Origin: an uncultured Oscillospiraceae bacterium
Lineage (GTDB): Bacteria > Bacillota_A > Clostridia > Oscillospirales > Oscillospiraceae
Direction of reading: 5' to 3'
Assembly: GCA_900769845.1 (NCBI GenBank)
Contig: CAAGIF010000197.1
Span: 1-51,676, forward strand
DNA: 51,676 bases
Part shown: positions 7,882-16,331 of the stretch, piece after piece
Layout of the letters: each line of letters begins with the position of its first letter
Numbering within the stretch: position 1 is the stretch's first letter
The notes under the pieces: model-generated
The model's database searches: none
What the model was told of the DNA's origin: nothing
What the model saw: the letters and a program-made list of their open reading frames with translations, nothing else
Position numbers and translations under genes: made by a program

Positions 7882-8962
7882 TCTGGGCCAGGGAGGTGCC
7901 GAAAAGGTACTGGTGAACCTGGTCAACAATCTGGACCGATCCAAATTTGATATTTCCGTCACCGCGCTCTTTGGCGGCGGTGTGAACGAGCAGTTTCTAA
8001 AGCCGGATGTTCATTTCCGGGCGGTCTTCCCAAAAGCGGTGCCCGGAAACAGCAAACTGTTAATGCTTTTATCTCCAAAGCAGCTACACAGACTTTGCGT
8101 AAAGGGTCGCTATGACATCGAGGTTTCCTATCTGGAAGGTCCTTCAGCCCGGGTGATCAGCGGCTGCCAGAACCCGGATACCAAGCTTGTCTCCTGGATT
8201 CATGTGGAGCAGCACAAAATAAAGAAGCTGTCCCGCTCCTTCCGCAGCGAAAAAGAGGCAAGAGAATGCTACGGCCGATTTGATCAGACGGTTTGTGTAT
8301 CCCAGTGTGTACACGATGATTTCTGCAGGATCCTGGATTTCAACAAACCCTGCTGTGTCCTCTATAACACCGTGGAATCCGATAAAATTCTCTCCATGGC
8401 CGGTGATTCTGCGCCGGAGCTTGTGGACGATGACAGGATTCGACTGGTTGCGGTGGGCACACTGAAGGAGTCCAAGGGCTATGGCCGGTTGCTTCGAATC
8501 ATTAAACGCCTTCGGGAAGAGGCATATCCGATTCATCTGTATATTCTGGGCATCGGTCCCCAGCAGAAGGCGCTGGAAAGCTATGTGGCGGACAACGGTT
8601 TGGGCGATGCTGTCACATTCCTCGGCTATCAAACTAATCCCTATAAATATGTGTCTAACTGCGATCTATTTGTCTGTGCAAGCTCCGCTGAAGGCTTTTC
8701 CACGGCAGCGACGGAAGCGCTGATCCTGAGCACTCCCGTATGCACCACAGAAGTGTCCGGCATGAAGGAAATGCTGGGCGAGCACAACGAATACGGCATT
8801 ATAACGGAAAATGACGAGGATGCCCTGTACCGGGGGATCAGAAGCCTTCTGGACAACCCGGAAATACTGGCCCACTACAAGGAAAAAGCTGCCCAGCGCG
8901 GCAGACAGTTCTCTACCGGGGAAACTGTTCGGGCTGTGGAAGAAATGCTGCTGCGTTTATGA
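7853..8962 (+). CDS. Family 4 glycosyltransferase
   Basis: This 369-residue GT-B retaining glycosyltransferase has an N-terminal acceptor domain starting FLIHDLGQGGAEKVLVNLV, typical of GT4. The C-terminal Rossmann domain begins with VAVGTLKESKGYGRLL. The donor-binding E-x7-E region is ASSAEGFSTAATEALI. Several GT4 proteins of this type act on capsule or O-antigen repeat units. It overlaps the preceding gene by 29 nt. The sugar transferred is unknown. Confidence 0.87.
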   Translation: MKKILFLIHDLGQGGAEKVLVNLVNNLDRSKFDISVTALFGGGVNEQFLKPDVHFRAVFPKAVPGNSKLLMLLSPKQLHRLCVKGRYDIEVSYLEGPSARVISGCQNPDTKLVSWIHVEQHKIKKLSRSFRSEKEARECYGRFDQTVCVSQCVHDDFCRILDFNKPCCVLYNTVESDKILSMAGDSAPELVDDDRIRLVAVGTLKESKGYGRLLRIIKRLREEAYPIHLYILGIGPQQKALESYVADNGLGDAVTFLGYQTNPYKYVSNCDLFVCASSAEGFSTAATEALILSTPVCTTEVSGMKEMLGEHNEYGIITENDEDALYRGIRSLLDNPEILAHYKEKAAQRGRQFSTGETVRAVEEMLLRL

Positions 8963-8977
8963 AAGGAAATGGTGTCT

Positions 8978-9943
8978 ATGCTGACCCTGGTAATCCCCGT
9001 TTACAACATGGAGCGGCTTCTCAAGCGGTGCATGGATACCATGCTGGCGCAGACCTGCCGGGACTTTGAGATCATTCTGGTGGATGACGGATCTACGGAC
9101 GGCAGCGGTGCCCTGTGCGATGCCTACGCAGCAGCGCATCCGGATTTCATCCGGGTCATCCACAAACCCAACGGAGGACTCTCCACCGCAAGGAATACCG
9201 GAATCGATGCGGCTAAGGGGGAATTTATTATCTTTCCCGACCCGGATGACTGGGTGGAGCCGGATTATGTCCGGTATCTGCTGCAGCTGCAGCGGGAGCA
9301 TCAGGCGGATCTGGTCTGCACAGGCTACTATATCGCCGCGGACGGTGTTTCTAAGCCCGGCTCCGCCGATGGAGAGCCGACACTGCTATCCGGTCCTCAG
9401 GCCCGGAAGGGCTTGCTGCTTCCCCCCAGAATGAACGGCTTTGCCTGGAACAAGCTCTATCGTCTTAGTATCATTCGCGCCCAGGGGCTGCGGTTTCTGG
9501 ATAATACCGGCACCACCGAAGACCTGGATTTTGTCTACCGGTATCTGGCCCACGGAGAAAGGGTATGTCACGCCCCTGCTCTGCGGACATATCACTACTA
9601 TCAGCGGCCCGGTGCCGCTACCCACAGCGGCTTCTCCCGCAAGAAGCTGGAAAATCTGCACACCTACCAAAAAATCATGGACGACAGCGCTGCCTGGTGT
9701 CCGGAACTGAAAGCTGCCGCAGAGGAGGAACTCTGTGTCACCGCGGTGAACCTGCTCTGGGCCTGGGAGATGGGCGACCGTAGGGATCGGGAGTCCAGGC
9801 GGATTCTGCTGAACAGCATCCGCCGGTATCTGCCCGGACATCTGCGTTCCCATCGTTACGGCACAGGCCGTAAGCTTCAAGCCCTGACCGCAGCGATCTC
9901 ACCCAGACTGTTTGCACGGCTGAAAAATGCCGTCCAAAAATAA
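8978..9943 (+). CDS. Family 2 glycosyltransferase
   Basis: This 321-residue protein has a typical GT2 start, LTLVIPVYNMERLLKRCMD, then ILVDDGSTDGSG, GGLSTARNTG and a DPDDW metal motif. ATG 8978 is preferred over the in-frame ATG 9 nt earlier because AAGGA lies about 10 nt upstream of it, while that site nearly abuts the earlier ATG. It resembles EpsJ/CpsI-type capsule transferases. It lies 15 nt after the GT4 stop. Donor specificity is not predictable. Confidence 0.85.
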   Translation: MLTLVIPVYNMERLLKRCMDTMLAQTCRDFEIILVDDGSTDGSGALCDAYAAAHPDFIRVIHKPNGGLSTARNTGIDAAKGEFIIFPDPDDWVEPDYVRYLLQLQREHQADLVCTGYYIAADGVSKPGSADGEPTLLSGPQARKGLLLPPRMNGFAWNKLYRLSIIRAQGLRFLDNTGTTEDLDFVYRYLAHGERVCHAPALRTYHYYQRPGAATHSGFSRKKLENLHTYQKIMDDSAAWCPELKAAAEEELCVTAVNLLWAWEMGDRRDRESRRILLNSIRRYLPGHLRSHRYGTGRKLQALTAAISPRLFARLKNAVQK

Positions 9944-9957
9944 GAAGGAGCTCTGCC

Positions 9958-10860
9958 ATGCTGGCTGCTGTGATTGTAACCTACAACCGAAAAGCGCTTT
10001 TGGGCAATAATATCCGGATGCTGCTGAAACAGACGCAGCCCTTTGATCGGATTTTTATTGTGGACAACTGCTCCACAGACGGAACGCCTGAATACCTGGC
10101 TGAACAGGGGTGGATGAATGAAGGACCCTTTGTCTATGTCAGGACCGCTTCCAATATTGGCGGTGCCGGTGGATTTTATACCGGTACCAAGACTGCATTT
10201 GAGGCCGGAGCCGACTGGATTGTGCTGATGGATGACGACGGCGCGGCGGCGGATGAATATACCGCGGCCCGGTTTATGGAGGCAGCGGAGCACTTGCATG
10301 AGAAAAACCCCAAGCTTTTCGTCAACGCCCTGGTTCAGCAGGGGGAGTTTTTGTCCTTCAAAATGGGCAGCAAATACACCGTAGCCCAGGCGCTGGAGGC
10401 AGCAGAGGATGGTCTTCTGGAGGGCGAAGCGAATCCCTTTAACGGCACCCTGGTTTCCCGGGAGCTGGTGGAGGAAATCGGATTTCCGAACCCGGATTTC
10501 TTCATCAAGGGTGATGAGGTGGATTACAAGCATCGGGCATTGGATGCCGGTGCCAGGGTGGTCACGGTGGTGGACTCCCGGTATATCCATCCCAGACCCG
10601 ATACCCGTGAAAAAACGGTATTGGGCAAAAAAGTGCCCTTCTTTGTGGAAGCGCCCTGGAAGGAATACTATGCCGCCCGGAATTTTACCTATATGTATAG
10701 GCAAAAGGGCCAGTACAAAGCCATTGCCTTCGAGCTGGTGTTTGTGAAACTTCTGGCAATTTTTACCATGAAATGCAAAAAACGCGCCACATTGCGGATG
10801 CTCTTCCGGGGCGTCCGGGACGGCTGGCAGGGAAAACTGGGGGCAACGGTGAAGCCCTGA
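9958..10860 (+). CDS. GlfT2-like family 2 glycosyltransferase (candidate galactofuranosyltransferase)
   Basis: This 300-residue GT2 enzyme is of the GlfT/rhamnosyl type. It has VIVTYNRKALL at the N-terminus, IVDNCSTDGTPEYL (34-47), NIGGAGGFYTG (66-76) and the metal motif MDDDG (91-95). The NxGGxGGF motif and the HPRPDT region are typical of galactofuranosyl- and rhamnosyltransferases. glf, encoding UDP-galactopyranose mutase, is about 10 kb downstream, which supports UDP-galactofuranose as donor. AAGGAG precedes the start. Rhamnosyl transfer is the alternative. Confidence 0.78.
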   Translation: MLAAVIVTYNRKALLGNNIRMLLKQTQPFDRIFIVDNCSTDGTPEYLAEQGWMNEGPFVYVRTASNIGGAGGFYTGTKTAFEAGADWIVLMDDDGAAADEYTAARFMEAAEHLHEKNPKLFVNALVQQGEFLSFKMGSKYTVAQALEAAEDGLLEGEANPFNGTLVSRELVEEIGFPNPDFFIKGDEVDYKHRALDAGARVVTVVDSRYIHPRPDTREKTVLGKKVPFFVEAPWKEYYAARNFTYMYRQKGQYKAIAFELVFVKLLAIFTMKCKKRATLRMLFRGVRDGWQGKLGATVKP

Positions 10861-10874
10861 AGGAGGATAACCGC

Positions 10875-11828
10875 ATGGAAGTCGTCAGTATCATTGTTCC
10901 GGTCTATAATGTGGAAAAATATCTGCGGGACTGCCTGAACAGTCTGGTGAATCAGACCCACAAGGCTCTGCAGATTGTGCTGGTAGACGACGGTTCCACC
11001 GACAATAGCGGTGAAATTTGTGAGGAATTTGCCCGCCGGGACAGCCGGATTTCGGTCATCCACCAGGAAAACGAGGGTGTCAGTGCCGCGCGAAATGCAG
11101 GTCTGGAAAGAATCCGGGGAGACTACCTTCTCTTTGTTGACGGAGATGACACCCTTGAGCCGGATACTGTGGAAGCTGCGTTGAAAGGATTTGTCAGCGA
11201 CACCGTCGATGTAGTGATGTTTGGCGTTGTGAAAATTTGGAAAGGCGAGCAGCGCAGGCAGGATCTGCCGTTGGAAACAGGTATATTCAGCAAAGAGCAG
11301 GTGCTGCGCGGAATCCTGAAAGATTACGCCTCCATGGGCGCCGGTTTCCCGGTGAATAAGCTCTGGCGAATCCAGGCATTTGGTAATATCTGCAATGTCC
11401 CCCGTTTTGATGAAGCGTTGTACTATTTTGAAGATCTGGAATGGGTTGTCAGAATGGTAGGGAAGATTCAAAACGCCAATCTTCTTCCCCGCCATCTCTA
11501 TCATTACTATGTTCATTCTTCCAGTGCCACACACGCACCGGGAGCGCAGGAGCACCGTGAAATCGGATACCACCAGTCTGTGTGGAAAGTTCTCTGCGCG
11601 TTGCAGCAAGAACCGGAGATTGCCCATTGGTTTGCCCAGCGATATTATCCGGAGATTGTCAATGGCGTGATTCATGGGTGGAAGCAAAACTGGCCGGATC
11701 TGAAGAGACTGCTTGTAAAAAAGCTCCCGGAGATCCGTCGTCAGGTGTTGGGGTCCCATGTCATCGCCCCGAACATTAAGTTCCGTTTTGTGGTGTTGCA
11801 GATATTGTCTTCCATCGGCTTATTGTGA
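10875..11828 (+). CDS. Family 2 glycosyltransferase
   Basis: This 317-residue protein begins EVVSIIVPVYNVEKYLRDC, followed by LVDDGSTDNSG, EGVSAARNAGLERI and the metal motif FVDGDDTLEPD, a standard GT2 GT-A domain of about 200 residues. ATG 10875 follows AGGAGG with good spacing; the frame is open further upstream but overlaps the previous gene. The C-terminal 100 residues are variable, as usual for acceptor binding. Donor and acceptor are unknown. Confidence 0.85.
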   Translation: MEVVSIIVPVYNVEKYLRDCLNSLVNQTHKALQIVLVDDGSTDNSGEICEEFARRDSRISVIHQENEGVSAARNAGLERIRGDYLLFVDGDDTLEPDTVEAALKGFVSDTVDVVMFGVVKIWKGEQRRQDLPLETGIFSKEQVLRGILKDYASMGAGFPVNKLWRIQAFGNICNVPRFDEALYYFEDLEWVVRMVGKIQNANLLPRHLYHYYVHSSSATHAPGAQEHREIGYHQSVWKVLCALQQEPEIAHWFAQRYYPEIVNGVIHGWKQNWPDLKRLLVKKLPEIRRQVLGSHVIAPNIKFRFVVLQILSSIGLL

Positions 11829-11836
11829 GGATGTCT

Positions 11837-12859
11837 ATGCCAGAAATTAGTATTGTTGTACCCGTATATAAAGTTGAAAATCTGCTTGCGCGCTGCGTCG
11901 ACAGTATCCTGAATCAAACTTTTCAGGATTTTGAGCTGATCCTTGTGGATGACGGTTCCCCGGATGGCAGTGGCATAATTTGTGATTCCTATGCCCGTAC
12001 TGAAAGCCGCATTCGTGTGATACATAAGGAAAACGGAGGGTTGTCTTCTGCCCGAAATGCAGGAATTGAAATTGCGCGGGGTGAGTATCTCTGCTTTGTG
12101 GACAGCGACGATCTGATTCATCCCCAGATGCTGGAGCTGCTGAGAAACGCGCTTCTGGAACACGCTGCGGATATAGCATCTACAAGATACATCTCCTTCT
12201 CCACGGAAACTGTGCCCTTTGAATCCACCGGAAATATCCATTCTTCCCTGTTATTGCGTCAGGATTTTATTGATAATCTGTATCCGGAGAATTTTGAGCG
12301 GATTGGAATTTCCGCTTGGGGAAAACTGTATCGACGGGAGCTTTTCGACAAGCTGCGTTATCCCGAAGGGAAAATCTACGAGGATTTACATATCTATTTG
12401 TCGTTGCTGCAGCAATGCCAGCGGATTGCCGTGCTGGACCAGCCTCTGTATTATTATTATTTGGGAAATGTGTCCATCACCAAAAGCAACTACCTTGCAC
12501 ATTGCCGCTTTGATGAGTTTATTGTTCGACTGGAACATGTTTCTTATTTCCGAAGCTGCGGTATGCGCCGACAGTATCATTACGCGCTCAATGATTACCT
12601 TACCTTTTTCTTCCGCAATGCCTTTGCGGTGCTGCTTAAATATCCGCAAATAAAAAAAGACTTTGCGCGCCATATGCAAAATCACAGAAAGCTGCTTCCG
12701 GCGCTTTGGCGAAATCCGTATGTGTGCAGAGCGAGAAAACTTTGCGGGTTGCTGATTCACATCCATCCTTCCTTCGCAGCAAAGCTTGCCCAACGGTGTA
12801 TCCCGGAGTGCTTGCTTGAGGAAATGCGCCATAAAAAACCAGAAAGTGAGTTGCCATGA
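11837..12859 (+). CDS. Family 2 glycosyltransferase
   Basis: This 340-residue GT2 transferase has ISIVVPVYKVENLLARCVD, ILVDDGSPDGSG, GGLSSARNAGIEIARG and the metal motif FVDSDDLIHPQ. ATG 11837 was chosen because GTGAGG is 6 nt upstream; ATG 11831 abuts that site. It is a paralogue of the preceding gene, similar over the first 110 residues, so a tandem duplication followed by divergence is likely. Its stop overlaps the flippase start (ATGA). A+T content is higher than in the first GT genes. Confidence 0.85.
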   Translation: MPEISIVVPVYKVENLLARCVDSILNQTFQDFELILVDDGSPDGSGIICDSYARTESRIRVIHKENGGLSSARNAGIEIARGEYLCFVDSDDLIHPQMLELLRNALLEHAADIASTRYISFSTETVPFESTGNIHSSLLLRQDFIDNLYPENFERIGISAWGKLYRRELFDKLRYPEGKIYEDLHIYLSLLQQCQRIAVLDQPLYYYYLGNVSITKSNYLAHCRFDEFIVRLEHVSYFRSCGMRRQYHYALNDYLTFFFRNAFAVLLKYPQIKKDFARHMQNHRKLLPALWRNPYVCRARKLCGLLIHIHPSFAAKLAQRCIPECLLEEMRHKKPESELP

Positions 12860-14370
12860 ACCGCACAAAACAATTAATTGTCAACATGTCTGCCAATTTT
12901 GTATCCTTTGGCGTATCCCTGTTGATAAGCTTCTTCCTTTCCCCATACATTGTCAGGACGGTGGGCGTGGAAGCCAACGGCTTCGTAACGCTGGCCAACA
13001 ATTTCGTTGCCTATGCGGGCCTGATCACCATTGCGCTGAATTCCATGGCCGGGCGTTATATTACCATCAGTGTTGCCAGGGGGGATGACTCGGAAATAAA
13101 CAAATATTTCAATTCTGTCTACTATGCAAACCTGGTCATTGCCGCTTTCCTGGCAGTTGCAGGCTGCCTGATTGTTCTCTTTCTGGACAAACTGATCAAT
13201 GTCCCGGCATCGCTGCTGTCGGATGTCCGGCTCCTGTTTCTTTTTCTCTTTTTGAACTGTATCCTCAGCATCGTAGGGTCTGTGTATTTTGTGGCCACCT
13301 TTGCCAGAAATATGCTGTATCTGGAATCCCTGCGTAATATTGAGGCCAACATCGCACGGGCCTTGTGTATTATCGGATTGTTCGCGCTGGCTTCTCCCCG
13401 GGTATGCTATGTGGGAATCGGATCCCTGGTATCCGGCATCTATGTGCTGATCCGGAATGTTCAGTACACAAAGAAGCTGCTCCCTCAGGTGCGTGTGCAC
13501 CGGAAATATTTTGACATCCGGGCAGTGCGGCAGGTAATGGCTTCCGGCATCTGGAATACGGTCAACCGGCTGGGACAGATTCTGATAGACGGGTTGGATT
13601 TGCTCATTACCAATCTGTTTGTGGATGCGACAGCAATGGGTGTGCTGGGTCTTGCAAAAACAGTGCCGAATCTGATCAGCAGCCTGATGGGCAGTATTGT
13701 GAATGTTTTTTCTCCAAATTACACAATTTTGTACGCCCAGGGGCGTTACGAAGAGCTGGTTGACCAGATCAAACAATCCATGAAAATTATGGGGCTTATA
13801 ACCAATCTGCCTATTATCGTGCTGATTGTTTGCGGTCAGGACTTTTTCAAAAGCTGGCAGCCAACAGTGGATGCCGCTACGCTTCAGATTTTGTCCCTTC
13901 TTACTGTGGGATGCCTGATCTTCAGCGGCGGAATTAATTGCCTGTACGGCATTTTTACGGTTGTCAACAAAATCAGAGCAAACTCTCTTGTGGTTCTGGC
14001 TGGCGGCGCGATTGGTACGATCATTGTCCTGATCCTGGTCAACACTACCGAGCTGGGCGTCTATGCCGTAGCCGGAGTAAGTACGGTCATCAGTATTTTG
14101 AGAAATATGTTGTTTACAGCGCCATACGGTGCGAAATGTTTGAATCAAAAGTGGTACATATTTTATCCGGATATTTTTAAGCCTGTATTGTATGTACTGA
14201 TTTCTTCGCTGATTGGTTTTTTTGCAGTTGCGTATATATCTTTTGCCGGATGGATCGGGTTTTTCATTAAGGCGGCCGTTGTGGGAATCCTTGCCTTGCT
14301 TGTGGGCCTGTATGTAATGCTATCCCGGGAGGACCGGAAATATCTGCTTGCAAAATTGGCCAGGAGGTAA
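12856..14370 (+). CDS. Polysaccharide flippase (Wzx/MOP superfamily)
   Basis: This 504-residue protein has about 12-14 hydrophobic helices spread along its length. The N-terminus, LIVNMSANFVSFGVSLLISF followed by FLSPYIVRTVGVEANGFV, is typical of the polysaccharide transport branch of the MOP exporter superfamily. It should flip undecaprenyl-linked repeat units across the membrane for the EpsG-like polymerase. It overlaps the upstream glycosyltransferase by 4 nt and leaves 4 nt to the next start codon. The repeat-unit specificity is unknown. Confidence 0.88.
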   Translation: MNRTKQLIVNMSANFVSFGVSLLISFFLSPYIVRTVGVEANGFVTLANNFVAYAGLITIALNSMAGRYITISVARGDDSEINKYFNSVYYANLVIAAFLAVAGCLIVLFLDKLINVPASLLSDVRLLFLFLFLNCILSIVGSVYFVATFARNMLYLESLRNIEANIARALCIIGLFALASPRVCYVGIGSLVSGIYVLIRNVQYTKKLLPQVRVHRKYFDIRAVRQVMASGIWNTVNRLGQILIDGLDLLITNLFVDATAMGVLGLAKTVPNLISSLMGSIVNVFSPNYTILYAQGRYEELVDQIKQSMKIMGLITNLPIIVLIVCGQDFFKSWQPTVDAATLQILSLLTVGCLIFSGGINCLYGIFTVVNKIRANSLVVLAGGAIGTIIVLILVNTTELGVYAVAGVSTVISILRNMLFTAPYGAKCLNQKWYIFYPDIFKPVLYVLISSLIGFFAVAYISFAGWIGFFIKAAVVGILALLVGLYVMLSREDRKYLLAKLARR

Positions 14371-14374
14371 TAGA

Positions 14375-15484
14375 ATGGACAGAAGAGATTTATATGTTTG
14401 CAATAGCGTATATCAGCTTTTGGTAGCGCTTTGGATTAAGCATGCCGTCAATCCGGATATTCCCGGAGATCTGATTGTTTCCAACCATATGAATAACGGT
14501 TCCGGCCTGGTGGAACGGATCCGGGGGGAAGGTTGCTTTGAACATTTGTATTATGTAGAATCTTTGGACTATGCGCGCTACCGCACCCCCCATTCCAGAA
14601 AAGACCGGTTTACAGAGGAAATGCTGCCCGGGAAAATTCTGGCCAGGTACTGGCCCGGAGAAGAAGCATATACTACGGTGTATATTGCCAATCCGGATCG
14701 CTTTGCACAGCTTTTGTTCCATGCTTTGACACGCAGAAATCCGGGTGTCCGTGCCGTTATTTTTGAAGACGGAATGCTGACCTACAGCCCCATTTTCCGC
14801 AAAGATATCGAAAGCAGCCGGATCGAGATTAAAACACCGGCGAAAAAGTTCCTGTACCATCATATTTTCCGTCGTAAGGCTCTGGCGGATCACATTCGGG
14901 AGATTTTACTGTTCCATCCGAAGGATCTGGATTGGAGGCCCTGGTTTGCGGTTACCTCTCTGAAAAAAATTGATTGTCTGGACCTGGCCTTCCGGGATAT
15001 GTGCAACCGCATATTCCAGTATGACGGAACAGTTGACTGCTATAATCGCAAGTATCTGTTTATGGAAGAGTCCTTTGCCGCCGAAGGTGTGCCGATTAAC
15101 GATGTGCAGCTGCTTAATCAGTTGGCTGCACGGGTGGGAAAAGAGAATATTATGGTCAAAATCCATCCCCGCAATCCCGTGAACCGGTTTGCACAGGAAG
15201 GATTTCAGACAAACCGCAATACCAGCATCCCTTGGGAACTGATTGTGATGAACCTGGAGGATCTTTCCGATATGAGCCTGATCACCGTGGCATCCTCCAG
15301 TGTGCTCAATCCTGTGATGATTTTTGGCCGAAAAGTGAAGGCTTATTCCCTGTACAATCTGGTGGATAAGGAAGCTTCGACGTCCAGACTGCTCACAGGC
15401 CCGTTCTGGAATACGGTACATAAGGTTTTTCTGGAAAACGCAGATATGATCACAATCTGCGATTCCATTGATGACATCAATTAA
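14375..15484 (+). CDS. Sialyltransferase-like (GT52/polysialyltransferase-type) glycosyltransferase
   Basis: This 369-residue protein starts with YVCNSVYQLLVALWIKH, like the TPYHL-type start of family 52 and polysialyltransferase proteins. It has a central acidic IFEDGMLTYSP (129-139), then VKIHPRNP (261-268) and ASSSVLNPVMIFG (306-318). The DDG/EDG, HPR and SS elements correspond in order to the general acid, CMP-binding and donor-phosphate motifs of bacterial GT-B sialyltransferases. The next gene is a CMP-sugar synthetase, which strongly supports a CMP-sugar donor. CAGGAGG precedes ATG 14375. The actual sugar (neuraminate, legionaminate, Kdo-like or other) is open. Confidence 0.66.
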   Translation: MDRRDLYVCNSVYQLLVALWIKHAVNPDIPGDLIVSNHMNNGSGLVERIRGEGCFEHLYYVESLDYARYRTPHSRKDRFTEEMLPGKILARYWPGEEAYTTVYIANPDRFAQLLFHALTRRNPGVRAVIFEDGMLTYSPIFRKDIESSRIEIKTPAKKFLYHHIFRRKALADHIREILLFHPKDLDWRPWFAVTSLKKIDCLDLAFRDMCNRIFQYDGTVDCYNRKYLFMEESFAAEGVPINDVQLLNQLAARVGKENIMVKIHPRNPVNRFAQEGFQTNRNTSIPWELIVMNLEDLSDMSLITVASSSVLNPVMIFGRKVKAYSLYNLVDKEASTSRLLTGPFWNTVHKVFLENADMITICDSIDDIN

Positions 15485-15500
15485 GCAGGAGGATAGAAGT

Positions 15501-16163
15501 ATGAAGATCAAAGCGCTTGTGGCTGTCCGTTCCGGTTCTGTCCGGGTGGCCAACAAGAACATGCGTCCCTTTGCCGGCAGCACACTGCTGGAGGTAAAAT
15601 TGCGCCAGTTGAAGAGAATCCCCAATCTGGATGGCATTATCGTCAATTCCAATGATGACGAAATGTTGGCGCTGGCCGCCAGCCTGGGCTGTGAAACGGT
15701 TAAGCGCGACCAGTACTATGCTTCCAATTCGGTTTCCATGAGCGATGTCTATAAGAACATGGCTGAGAACTGTGACTGCGATGTGATTGCCTATATCAAC
15801 TGCACCAATCCTCTGCTGAAGGATCAAACCATTATCGACGCGATTGAAGCATACAAGCAGATGGTTGCCTCCAACAAACACGATTCTCTGAACTCTGCCC
15901 ACCTGATTAAAGAGTTCATGTTCAAGGACAATCTGCCCATCAATTATGATCTGAGACATCAGCCCAGAAGTCAGGACCTTCCCGATATCGCGGCCCTGAA
16001 CTTTGCCATCTCCATCATCAGCCGCGAAAAAATGATCGAATGCAAAAATGTTGTAGGCTACGCACCCAATATCTATATTATTGATGAGGTGGAGGCTACC
16101 GATATCGATAATCCCATTGATTTCGAGTTTGCAGAATTCGTTTTTAACAAGGGAACCTGGTAA
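15501..16163 (+). CDS. CMP-sugar synthetase (acylneuraminate cytidylyltransferase family)
   Basis: This 220-residue protein of the NeuA/KdsB-like family would activate a nonulosonate-type sugar with CTP. The nucleotide loop is AVRSGSVRVANKNMRPFAG (residues 7-25), a variant of the usual R-G-G-S-K-R-x-P-x-K-N. CTNPLLKDQTIIDAI corresponds to the TxP/LR region, and ATDIDNPIDFEFAEFV to the C-terminal metal-binding D-I-D-x-x-x-D motif. AGGAGG lies 11 nt upstream of ATG 15501. No neuB or neuC homologue is present in the window, so the sugar must come from elsewhere or from the host. It is the last gene before a terminator. Confidence 0.82.
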   Translation: MKIKALVAVRSGSVRVANKNMRPFAGSTLLEVKLRQLKRIPNLDGIIVNSNDDEMLALAASLGCETVKRDQYYASNSVSMSDVYKNMAENCDCDVIAYINCTNPLLKDQTIIDAIEAYKQMVASNKHDSLNSAHLIKEFMFKDNLPINYDLRHQPRSQDLPDIAALNFAISIISREKMIECKNVVGYAPNIYIIDEVEATDIDNPIDFEFAEFVFNKGTW

Positions 16164-16194
16164 GGATTCCGGTTAACTGTGCAGAAAACAAACG

Positions 16195-16251
16195 AACACC
16201 CCATGAGCATTTCAGTCAGCATCTGCCCGAAATACCCACGGGGTGTTTTTT
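16195..16251 (+). terminator. Terminator after the CMP-sugar synthetase gene
   Basis: AACACCCC (16195-16202) pairs with GGGGTGTT (16240-16247), followed by TTTTTT. The 37-nt loop is unusually long and can extend the stem by only a few pairs. It would separate most of the polysaccharide operon from the GT-C-like gene downstream. Confidence 0.68.
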
Positions 16252-16331
16252 GTGTAAATATGCAAAATTCGTAATTTATAAATTTCCGCAAGAATGAGGG
16301 CTTGCAAGAAGATGAACAAAGGGGGTATAGA

